A DNA stretch of 64,000 nucleotides from Massilia sp. Leaf139 (GTDB taxonomy: Bacteria > Pseudomonadota > Gammaproteobacteria > Burkholderiales > Burkholderiaceae_D). Below, piece after piece: positions 8,910 through 16,955 of the stretch. The position numbers and the translations under genes are program-made. The notes under the pieces are model-generated. The model worked only from the letters and a program-made list of their open reading frames with translations, was not told where the DNA came from and searched no databases. Every line of letters begins with the position of its first letter. The stretch's first letter is position 1. Where the stretch lies: positions 1-64,000 of the forward strand of contig NZ_LMOJ01000028.1 in the NCBI RefSeq assembly GCF_001424165.1, in the 5' to 3' direction.

Positions 8910-9611
8910 ATGAATAGTGTGCTGCTGATCGACGACGACACCGAGCTCGTCGCCATGTTGACCGAATACCTGGAGCAGGAAGGCTTCACGGTCGCCTGCG
9001 CCCACGACGGCGCCAGCGGCGCGCGCGAAGCCCTGAGCGGGCGCCATGCGATCGCCGTCCTCGACGTGATGATGCCGGCCCTGAACGGCATCGACACCCT
9101 GCGCCGCATCCGCGCCGGCAGTAACGCTGCGAGCAAGATCCCCGTGCTGATGCTGACCGGCCGCGGCGACGACGCCGACCGCATCCTGGGCCTGGAACTG
9201 GGCGCCGACGACTACGTCACCAAACCCTGCACGCCGCGCGAACTGACCGCGCGCGTGCGCGCCATCCTGCGCCGCACCCACGATGCCCAGCCCGACGCCA
9301 ATGCCGGCGTCGTGCTCACCGTAGGCAAGCTGACGGTGCTGCCCGAGCAGCGCCGCGCTACCTGGGACGGCGCCAAGCTCGAGCTGACCAGCACCGAATT
9401 CAACCTGCTGGAAGTGCTGGCGCGCCACGCGGGCCGCCCGGTCAGCAAGAACGAATTGTCCGAACAGGGCCTGGGCCGGCCGCTGGCGCGCTTCGACCGC
9501 AACATCGATGTCCACCTCTCCAGCCTGCGCCACAAGCTCGGCACGCTCGACGACGGCCGCTCGCCGCTGCAGACCGTCTACCGGCTCGGCTACCAGCTGC
9601 TGCGCGTGTGA
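8910..9611 (+). CDS. OmpR-family response regulator (CpxR-like)
   Basis: A 233-residue response regulator. The N-terminal receiver domain has the acidic pocket Asp8-Asp10, the phospho-acceptor Asp52 in VLDVMMP, and the switch lysine in ADDYVTKPC. The C-terminal winged helix (from about residue 135, VGKLTVLPEQRRATW) ends with VYRLGYQLLRV. It overlaps the sensor kinase start by GTGA, so the two form one operon. A TATCAT box ends 7 bases before ATG and there is no clear ribosome site, so the message may be leaderless. Confidence 0.93.
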   Translation: MNSVLLIDDDTELVAMLTEYLEQEGFTVACAHDGASGAREALSGRHAIAVLDVMMPALNGIDTLRRIRAGSNAASKIPVLMLTGRGDDADRILGLELGADDYVTKPCTPRELTARVRAILRRTHDAQPDANAGVVLTVGKLTVLPEQRRATWDGAKLELTSTEFNLLEVLARHAGRPVSKNELSEQGLGRPLARFDRNIDVHLSSLRHKLGTLDDGRSPLQTVYRLGYQLLRV

Positions 9612-11122
9612 CCATGGCCGGCACGCTGGGGCGTCCCGCGGGACAGCTGTTCTGGAAGTTCTTCCTGTCGATCCTGCTGGCGCAGGTGGCGGCGGCGGTC
9701 GGCATCGGCAGCTATTTCTGGCTGCGCGAACAGGCGCGCCTGTCGACCACCGTCTCCAGCATCGAGACCGGCCCGCCAGCCGGGTTTCTGCTCGACGCAA
9801 GCGCGGTCGCCCTGAAATACGGCGGGCTGCCGGCGCTGCGCGAGATCGTCGCGCAGATGACGCGCCATACCGTCTACGTGGTCGATTCCACCGGGCGCGA
9901 ACTGCTCGGGCGCGAGATCGCCCCCACGGTACTTGCCCAGGCGCGGCGCGAGATGCACGCCGAGCACCCGTTCCGGCCCGTGCGCGAGCTGGTCGCGCCG
10001 GACGGCCAGCGCCTGCTGGCGTTCGTGCCGCGCCAGGCGCGTTCCGGCGCCGCGCGCCTCGGGCAGCCTGGCGCGCTGGGCGGCGCGTCCCACGGCGAAC
10101 CGGCCGGCGGCGACAGCCGCGGCCTGCCCGCGGCGCGTCCCGGCCCGCCGGAAGCCGGCCCCGCTTACCCGCATGGCGAGCGCGGGCGCGGCCCCTTCGG
10201 CCCCGGCTGGCCGTTCAGCAAACCGATTCCGCTGCTGGCCAGCCTGATCGTCAGCCTGCTGTTCGCCGCGCTCCTGGCCTGGTATTTTTCGCGCCCGATC
10301 CGCGCCCTGCGCAATGCCTTCGAGGCCGCCGCCGCCGGCGACCTGGCGCCGCGCTTCGCCGCCAGCAAGAGCAGCGGCGGCGACGAACTGAACGACCTGG
10401 GGCGCGACTTCGACCGCATGAGCGCGCGCCTGCGCGCCCTGATGGACGGCCAGCGGCGCCTGCTGCACGATGTCTCGCACGAACTGCGCTCGCCGCTGGC
10501 ACGCCTGCAGGCGGCGATCGGCCTGGCGCACCAGCGGCCCGACAACATCGCCGCCTCGCTCGAACGCATCGAGCGCGAAAGCGTGCGCATGGATAAGCTG
10601 GTGGGCGAACTGCTCACGCTGTCGCGGCTGGAAGCGAGCCCGGATCTGCCGAAGGACGAGCTGGTCGACCTGGGCGAGCTGGTCGACGGCGTCGCGGGCG
10701 ACGCGCGCTTCGAGGCGGGGCCGGACGGACTGGTAATCGACGTCAGCGTCGAGGGCGAGGGGCCGCTGACAGTGCGCGGCGCGCCCGACCTGCTCTGGCG
10801 CGCGCTCGAGAACGTGGTGCGCAACGCCGTCAAGCATGGCGGCGCCGGCGGGGTCGTCGAACTGCGCCTGCGCGCCGACGCGCGCAATGTCCACCTGGAC
10901 GTGCTCGACCGCGGCCCCGGCATCGCCCCCGGCCACCTGCCGACCATCTTCCAGCCCTTCTTCCGCCCCAACCCGTCGGCCAACGACGTCGATGGCCACG
11001 GCCTGGGCCTGGCGATCGCCGAGCGCGTCGTGCACGCGCATGGCGGCACGATCCAAGCAATCAATCGCGAGGGCGGCGGCCTGCGGGTAGCGATCGTGTT
11101 GCCGCTGGCGCAAACCGGCTAG
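9608..11122 (+). CDS. Sensor histidine kinase (CpxA-like)
   Basis: A 504-residue membrane histidine kinase starting at GTG 9608, overlapping the regulator stop. TM1 is at about residues 15-36 and TM2 at about 207-225, enclosing a periplasmic sensor. The last part of the sensor is a Gly/Pro-rich, probably disordered linker (about 140-200). After TM2 come a HAMP domain, the dimerisation helix with phospho-His in LLHDVSHELRSPLARLQA, and the ATPase domain with N, G1 and G2 boxes (VVRNAVKHG, DRGPGIAP, GHGLGLAIA). It should phosphorylate the adjacent regulator. The last 4 bases overlap the end of comEC on the other strand. Confidence 0.92.
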   Translation: MTMAGTLGRPAGQLFWKFFLSILLAQVAAAVGIGSYFWLREQARLSTTVSSIETGPPAGFLLDASAVALKYGGLPALREIVAQMTRHTVYVVDSTGRELLGREIAPTVLAQARREMHAEHPFRPVRELVAPDGQRLLAFVPRQARSGAARLGQPGALGGASHGEPAGGDSRGLPAARPGPPEAGPAYPHGERGRGPFGPGWPFSKPIPLLASLIVSLLFAALLAWYFSRPIRALRNAFEAAAAGDLAPRFAASKSSGGDELNDLGRDFDRMSARLRALMDGQRRLLHDVSHELRSPLARLQAAIGLAHQRPDNIAASLERIERESVRMDKLVGELLTLSRLEASPDLPKDELVDLGELVDGVAGDARFEAGPDGLVIDVSVEGEGPLTVRGAPDLLWRALENVVRNAVKHGGAGGVVELRLRADARNVHLDVLDRGPGIAPGHLPTIFQPFFRPNPSANDVDGHGLGLAIAERVVHAHGGTIQAINREGGGLRVAIVLPLAQTG

Positions 11123-13464
11123 CGGCCGTACCAATAGCGCGGATGCTCGCGGCGGTATTCACGCACGTCGATCTGCGCGCCGAACTCGAAACGGATCGCG
11201 CCCGCCTCGTCGGTGCGCAGGCGCGCGATGGACAGTTCGGCGTAGCGCTCGAACACTTCCTGTTTCGGATGGCGATAACGGTTGCGGTGCCCGACCTGGA
11301 ACACCCCGATCGCCGGCCTGACCGCCGCCAGGAAAGCCGGCGTGGACGAGGTGCCGCTGCCGTGATGGGGTGCGAGCAGGACGTCGGCGCGCAGCCGCTC
11401 CGGATCGGCGCGCAGCAGGGCCGCCTCCTGCGCCGCTTCGATGTCGCCCGCCAGCAGCAGCGCCCTGCCCCCGGCCGATATGCGCAGGGTACAGCTGCGC
11501 GCATTGGCCTTCAGGCCGGCGTCGGCATAGCTGGCCGGATCGGGATGCAGCATCTCGAACACGACGCCATCCCATTCCCAGCGCTGGCCGGCATCGCAGC
11601 GCATGTGCCGTGCCGCCGCGGCGACGACAGGGTGTCCTTCGCCCAGCGAACTGGAAACGCCCGCGACCGGCATCGCGGCGAGCACCGTGGCGGCGCCGCC
11701 GACGTGATCGAGGTCGCTGTGCGAGACCACCAGCAAGTCCAGGCGCCGGATGCCGCGCGCCCGCAAGTACGGCAGGATCACGCGCCCGCCCGCATCCTGG
11801 CCGGGCGCATAGCGCGGGCCGGTGTCATACAGCAGGCGGTGCTGCGCCGTCTCCACCAGCAGTGCCATGCCCTGCCCGACATCGAAGGCCGTGACGCTGA
11901 ACCGGCCGGGCGCGGGCTGCACCGGCTGCAGCAGGAACAGCGGCAGCCAGGCCGCGGCGCCTGCCCAGCGCTGCGGCCAGCCGCGCGGCGCCAGCATCCA
12001 GGCGGTGCCGAGCAGCGCCAGCGCGAACAGCCAGGGCGGCGGCGCCGGTGCGCTCCAGACGGCCAGCGGCAGCGCCGCCAGCCAGTCCAGTACCTGCGCC
12101 AGCCCCGCCAGCGCCAGGTGGGCGCACCAGAGCACGGGGCCGGCCAGCGGCGCCGGCAGCAGGCTGCCGAACAGCGCCAGCGGTGTGACGACGAAGCTCA
12201 CCACGGGGATGGCCAGTGCGTTGGCGACCGGGCCGACCAGGGACACCTGCGAAAACAGCAGCAGCGTCAGCGGCACCAGTCCGAGCGTGACAGCGTATTG
12301 CGTACGCGCCGCCAGCAGCAGGCTGGCGCGCCAGCCGCGCAGCGTGCCATTGGAGCGGCCCAGGCCCGCATACAGGATCACGCCGACCGCGCCGAACGAA
12401 AGCCAGAAACCGGCCCAGAGTACGGCCCAGGGATCGAGCAGCACGACCAGCCCGAGCGCCAGGCACAGGATGTGCGACACGCTGGTGAGCCTGCCCAGCC
12501 ACAGGCTGAATGCGACGACCGCCAGCATGTACAGGGTGCGCTGGGCCGGCACGCCGTAGCCGGCCAGCAGCACGTACAGCAGCGCGGCCAGCGCGCCGCC
12601 GAGCGCCGCCACTTTTTGCGCGGGCAGAAGCAGCGGCAGCTGCGCGCCGGTGAAGAAGGAGCGGCGCCACAGCCAGGACACCGCGAGCGCTGCCAGCCCG
12701 GCCACCATCGTGATGTGCAGCCCGGAGATGGCGACCAGGTGGCTGACGCCGGTGCGGTTGAACACGTCCCAGTCGGGCTGCTCGATGCCGCGCTGGTCGC
12801 CGACGACCAGTGCGACGATCACGCCGGCATACGGTTGATCGGGGAGCAAAGCCAGGATGCGGCCGCGCAGCAGGTCGCGGCCGCGCTCGACCAGGTGGCC
12901 GGCGCTGAACACGAACTCGTCGAGACGCTTGTTGGTCGGCGCCGCGCGCACATAGCCGGTGGCGCGGATGCCCTGCCCCAGCAGCCAGGCTTCGTAGTCG
13001 AAGCCGTGCGGATTGGCGTTGCCGTGCGGGCGCTGCAGGCGCAACCTCAGGCGCCAGCGCTCGCCGGGACGCAGCGCCACGGTGTCGCCCTCGGCGCGAT
13101 ACCAGGACAGGGCCAGCGTCGGCGGCACGTCGGCCGCCGGCGTCAGCACCCGCTCGACGGCGAACTGGAAGCGCATACCCTGGCCGAAATCGTGCGGCAG
13201 CTTGGCGACGGTGCCGACGACCTCGATGTCGCGGCCCTCGTCGGCCTTGTCCAGTTCGGACGCGAGCGCCATGTGCGCCGCGAAGGCGGCCCAGGCGAAG
13301 CCGGCCAGCGTGCCGGCGACCGCGCCGCGCACGGCGCCACGCGAGGCCAGCAGGAGTGCGAGGGCAAGGACGAAACAGACGGCGACCTGCCAGCCCGCGG
13401 GCAGCGCGGCGCGGGTTTGCAGGAAGGCGGCGCCGGCGGCAAAGCCGAGGATGGTGGAGCGCAT
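11119..13464 (-). CDS. comEC: DNA uptake channel ComEC/Rec2
   Basis: A 781-residue inner-membrane protein that moves single-stranded DNA into the cytoplasm during natural transformation. Order: N-terminal membrane helices and an OB-like DUF4131 domain (about 1-190), the Competence domain with many helices (about 210-490; GVSHLVAISGLHITM is its signature), and a metallo-beta-lactamase domain (about 520-750) with SHSDLDHVGG and HHGSGTSS metal ligands. All three parts are present, so the gene looks intact. It ends in a 4-bp convergent overlap with the sensor kinase. Confidence 0.95.
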   Translation of the reverse strand: MRSTILGFAAGAAFLQTRAALPAGWQVAVCFVLALALLLASRGAVRGAVAGTLAGFAWAAFAAHMALASELDKADEGRDIEVVGTVAKLPHDFGQGMRFQFAVERVLTPAADVPPTLALSWYRAEGDTVALRPGERWRLRLRLQRPHGNANPHGFDYEAWLLGQGIRATGYVRAAPTNKRLDEFVFSAGHLVERGRDLLRGRILALLPDQPYAGVIVALVVGDQRGIEQPDWDVFNRTGVSHLVAISGLHITMVAGLAALAVSWLWRRSFFTGAQLPLLLPAQKVAALGGALAALLYVLLAGYGVPAQRTLYMLAVVAFSLWLGRLTSVSHILCLALGLVVLLDPWAVLWAGFWLSFGAVGVILYAGLGRSNGTLRGWRASLLLAARTQYAVTLGLVPLTLLLFSQVSLVGPVANALAIPVVSFVVTPLALFGSLLPAPLAGPVLWCAHLALAGLAQVLDWLAALPLAVWSAPAPPPWLFALALLGTAWMLAPRGWPQRWAGAAAWLPLFLLQPVQPAPGRFSVTAFDVGQGMALLVETAQHRLLYDTGPRYAPGQDAGGRVILPYLRARGIRRLDLLVVSHSDLDHVGGAATVLAAMPVAGVSSSLGEGHPVVAAAARHMRCDAGQRWEWDGVVFEMLHPDPASYADAGLKANARSCTLRISAGGRALLLAGDIEAAQEAALLRADPERLRADVLLAPHHGSGTSSTPAFLAAVRPAIGVFQVGHRNRYRHPKQEVFERYAELSIARLRTDEAGAIRFEFGAQIDVREYRREHPRYWYGR

Positions 13465-13473
13465 CGGGCGCGG

Positions 13474-15198
13474 TCAGGAAGCCGCGTCGGCGCTTCCCGC
13501 CTCCAGCGGCGCCTCGGCAAGCCGCACCAGCTGCCACGCGCCCCGGCGTTCGATCGACCTGGCTGCGTTCGGCGAACGCCCGAAGGCGCCGGGCGGCACG
13601 GCGAAGGTCGCCGACGGCAGCAGGCTGCCGCGGGCGAACCAGCGCGTGCCGTCGAGCGCGCGCGGATCCTCGCAGCGCCACCAGCCGCTGGCCGGACACG
13701 GCATGCCGGTACCCGCAAAACTGCCGACCGGGACGCCTCCCTGCGCCATCATGCTCGGGCCGGGGCCGGTCGTCATATTGGCGGGAGCCACCGGCGTGGC
13801 CGGGGCCAGCGGCAGCGGCGGCGGCACGCGCTTGCGGGTGCGCTTGTCGACCAGCCTCCACGAGGTCTGGGTCTTCGGCTCGAAACTCGGCTGCACGCCG
13901 CGCAGCTTTTCCCACATTGTCTGCGGCGGCAGCAGCAAGGCTTGCGGCATGCGCTCGCCTTTGCGGATGTACTGGCGCTGGCCGCCGAGCACCCTCCCCC
14001 CCTCGCCGCCCGCGCTGCAGGCCCACCAGCCGCTTTCCGGGCAGCGCTCGCCGGCCCGGGCGTAGGTGCCGAGCGGCGCGCGGGCCGGTGCGCTTGCGAT
14101 CGGCTTGGGTGGCGCCGCAGGGCGCAAACGGATGCTGGACGATATCCTGTCCCAGAGCGCCATTGCGGCGTCTTGCGACAAGGACGAGGGAACCGGTCCG
14201 TTTGTGCTTTTTCCGGTCTCCATCGTGAATGAAAGACGCGGGATCGAGACATTGTCGACCGTGCCGTTGACCTCCCACCAAAAGCTGTAGACGATGGCAT
14301 CGTTTTTTTCTGCGTAGCGCGTCACCAGCTCGTCGCCGGCAACGCCCCCAATCGTTCGCGGGGCTGCGCGCAGGTTCGACACCCGCGTCCTGTCGAATGC
14401 GGACAATCGCGCGTCGACGGCCGCGCTCCTCGCCAGCAGGCTCTGCTCCTCGGGTTTGAGACCGGCCCCCATGATCAGCATCAAGCGCATGTCGGGGTGG
14501 CTTGGCAAGCCGGCGAACATCATGACTTGTTCGCCCTGATCTGCAGGCAGCGGATCGCGGAACCAGGCGCGGTGGACGCAGAAGCCCGGTTCAGTCGGGG
14601 CCTGGTTATCGGGATTCGGTACCAGCTTGGCGACCAGTTGGTTCAGGTTGTCGACCTGATCGGGATCGTAACGCTCGGCCGAGACATCGAAGCTCATGCC
14701 CTGTCCATGCACCAGCGCCTCGACGGCCACGCTTTCGTCGCGGTAGCGCTCGAGCTGCAAGCCATTTGCTTGCGTACCTTCTTTGACCACGCGGCTGTGC
14801 ACGAATATTTTGCCGACGATACCGTTTTCTGTCTTTACCTCCTTGACCGACACAAGATTCTTGCTCCCGCCAGACTGGTCTGGCGCCGCCCGCAGGCGCG
14901 CTTCGCGCTGCCCGAGGCGCACCTGAAAGTCCGCTTCCGGCTCGTCGAAAGACGAGATGTCGAATCCATCGATGCGTGGCTGCGTCAGCTCGTAACGCGT
15001 CTCTTCAGGCAAGTCGATCAGGAATCTGCCGATGCAAACCGTGGTCATCTTTTTGGTCATCCTTGCTACCTCATCGTTTTCCCGCTGTTCGGCTACGCGC
15101 CGTTCCCGTACCTCGGCTAGGGCCCAGGCGCCTGCCATTCCGACGATGACAACTCCGGCCAGCAGTTTGGCCAGGCCGTTCCGGAGCCAGGGCTTCAC
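13474..15198 (-). CDS. Tli4-family type VI immunity protein with duplicated C-terminal module
   Basis: A 574-residue protein with a single N-terminal membrane anchor (about residues 9-29), so most of it should be periplasmic. Residues 50-360 match the Tli4-type lipase immunity family, starting at TTVCIGRFLIDLPEETRYEL. The C-terminal part holds two copies of one module, about 376-454 and 489-562. Each has a G-x-F/Y-A start, CPxSGWW-C, a Gly/Arg segment, a hydrophobic LLP stretch and a W-x-LV end; a Pro-rich linker joins them. ATG overlaps the lipase stop by four bases, the usual effector-immunity arrangement. It should protect the cell from the lipase. Confidence 0.8.
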   Translation of the reverse strand: MKPWLRNGLAKLLAGVVIVGMAGAWALAEVRERRVAEQRENDEVARMTKKMTTVCIGRFLIDLPEETRYELTQPRIDGFDISSFDEPEADFQVRLGQREARLRAAPDQSGGSKNLVSVKEVKTENGIVGKIFVHSRVVKEGTQANGLQLERYRDESVAVEALVHGQGMSFDVSAERYDPDQVDNLNQLVAKLVPNPDNQAPTEPGFCVHRAWFRDPLPADQGEQVMMFAGLPSHPDMRLMLIMGAGLKPEEQSLLARSAAVDARLSAFDRTRVSNLRAAPRTIGGVAGDELVTRYAEKNDAIVYSFWWEVNGTVDNVSIPRLSFTMETGKSTNGPVPSSLSQDAAMALWDRISSSIRLRPAAPPKPIASAPARAPLGTYARAGERCPESGWWACSAGGEGGRVLGGQRQYIRKGERMPQALLLPPQTMWEKLRGVQPSFEPKTQTSWRLVDKRTRKRVPPPLPLAPATPVAPANMTTGPGPSMMAQGGVPVGSFAGTGMPCPASGWWRCEDPRALDGTRWFARGSLLPSATFAVPPGAFGRSPNAARSIERRGAWQLVRLAEAPLEAGSADAAS

Positions 15199-16934
15199 GG
15201 CATCTCCTGGACGATCTTCACGATGAGGCGCAGCGTCAGCAGCAGCGTATCCGGGTGCTTGTACGATGCCTGATGGTCGTATCCGCGCGTCGCAAAGACC
15301 TGCTTCACCTTTCCGCTCGGGCCGGAGCCCGACTGGCGTGGAACCGTCCCGTCGCCACGGGCATCCTGCTCCTCGATATCGAACAGCAGATCCGCCTTTT
15401 CTTCCAGACGCACCCGGCGCTGTCCAAGCGCCGTGTGGCCAATGAAGCGCGCGGCGGCGACGTTCGCCCCAGTGGCGGCTGTCGGCGATCCTGCCTGCTG
15501 CCTTGCCACCCAGCGCACCTGGCCGTACGACCTCTTGCGCTGATCGTCGCCGTAGAACACATAGGTATTCGGATGGTAAAAATCGCCCAAGGATCGATGG
15601 AAATTTTCGGCGGTGTCGAGCGCCGTCCTGATCGCCTCCTTGACGCCGTTCCTGTATTTGGCATGCCTTCCAGCCGGGTCGGCCAGGGCCGGGTTGATCA
15701 AGCGGTACCAGGAGTTCATATCCCGGTAGAGGTCATAGGGGTTCGGAGAGGTGGCGCTTGGGAAGTGAAGATAATCGCCCCCAGGCTGGCCATCGTCCGC
15801 GCCAACAGCCGTCATCGTCCCAGTCGCAGGCGGCGGCTTGCCGAGCGAGGTCGAAACGCGGACATGCAGCCAGGGCCCCGGATAAAGGTGATTCGGCAGC
15901 AGTTCGAGCGCACCCGGCGATGTCGCCAGCACGGCCGTGGTCTTCTCGGTGGTCTCGCCCAGGATCAGCGCCAGTTTCGACGCCGCGATGTCGTCCAGCG
16001 GCCCGTTGTCGGGACTCGTGGTCTCGGTGCCGCAGGCCATGCGGCGGTAGGCGGCGGGCGCGCCGAATGCCGGCATGACGCCGTGAATGACGCCGGCGAT
16101 CTTGTCGGGAATGCGTCTGGCGCAGGCGCGCGCGACCAGCCCCCCCATCGAGTGCGTGACGAGGATGACCTGGTCGCAGCGCCGCTTCGTCCCCGTCCAG
16201 AATGCGATGATCTCGCGAATGCGCTGCTCCAGCCGCTGCGAGGACTGCCCGCAATCTTCCAGCCAGTTGTAGCCGACGGCGTACACGGGAAAATAATGCT
16301 GCGCGTGCTTCTGGAGGTGCGCTTCCGTCAGCGATTCGAATTCGCGCAGCCCCCACTTCCGCGGCTCGCACGCCATTACGTCTTTCCAGTGCTGGAACAG
16401 GAAGCGCTTCTTTCCGATGTCGTCGAACCCGAAGGTCTGGTTCAGGCGCATCTCCAGCGCGTGCAGCAGAACGCCGTACGAATCGGCATGGACTTCGCCC
16501 CACCCGCGCTCGCGCGCGTGCGACTCGCTCAGCACAAAGCCGTCGACCGCGTCCTGCAACTGAACGGGGCCGCCCTCGTCCACTTCCAGCGTAGGCCCAT
16601 CGAATAGCTTCTGGCGCTCGGCGGCCGAGCGCTTCTCCCACATCAGCGCTTCCCGATATCCTTCCTGAATGCCGTTCGGCGGCCGCCAGACCGGGCCACC
16701 AGGCGCGGCCGCCGCATTGCGTTCGTCGACCTTGCGCGACAGACGCGGTGTGCGCCGCGCCCGCAGATTAGTCCCCATGATCCCCGGCACCACGATCACC
16801 GGAACGATATGGTTCGGCGGCACCAGACCCAGTCCCCGCACCTTGTGCTCTTTCGAGGAGGTGAACGAATGCAGCGCCCAGCCGCCGTTGGGCAGCGGTG
16901 TCGGAGGCGGCAGCGGCCTGGTCGGTTCGCTCAT
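15195..16934 (-). CDS. Type VI lipase effector (alpha/beta hydrolase, Tle class)
   Basis: A 579-residue alpha/beta hydrolase. VIVVPGIMGTNLRARR is the oxyanion strand-loop, Ser262 lies in the elbow VTHSMGGLVARA, the likely acid is in ARGDGTVPRQ, and the catalytic His is in YDHQASYKHP near the C-terminus. The elbow has Thr in place of the first Gly, as in LCAT/PGAP1-like lipases. There is no signal peptide, which fits delivery through VgrG. It lies 21 bases after vgrG and overlaps the immunity gene by ATGA. The expected role is attacking phospholipids of rival cells; the exact Tle family was not assigned. Confidence 0.82.
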   Translation of the reverse strand: MSEPTRPLPPPTPLPNGGWALHSFTSSKEHKVRGLGLVPPNHIVPVIVVPGIMGTNLRARRTPRLSRKVDERNAAAAPGGPVWRPPNGIQEGYREALMWEKRSAAERQKLFDGPTLEVDEGGPVQLQDAVDGFVLSESHARERGWGEVHADSYGVLLHALEMRLNQTFGFDDIGKKRFLFQHWKDVMACEPRKWGLREFESLTEAHLQKHAQHYFPVYAVGYNWLEDCGQSSQRLEQRIREIIAFWTGTKRRCDQVILVTHSMGGLVARACARRIPDKIAGVIHGVMPAFGAPAAYRRMACGTETTSPDNGPLDDIAASKLALILGETTEKTTAVLATSPGALELLPNHLYPGPWLHVRVSTSLGKPPPATGTMTAVGADDGQPGGDYLHFPSATSPNPYDLYRDMNSWYRLINPALADPAGRHAKYRNGVKEAIRTALDTAENFHRSLGDFYHPNTYVFYGDDQRKRSYGQVRWVARQQAGSPTAATGANVAAARFIGHTALGQRRVRLEEKADLLFDIEEQDARGDGTVPRQSGSGPSGKVKQVFATRGYDHQASYKHPDTLLLTLRLIVKIVQEMP

Positions 16935-16955
16935 GGACTGATTCGAATGAGCCGG

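Noticed and set aside
11143-14232. A 1029-codon open frame on the plus strand
   Set aside because: It is antisense to comEC and the immunity gene, is Gln/Arg/Ala-rich without any domain, and arises from high GC third-position bias.
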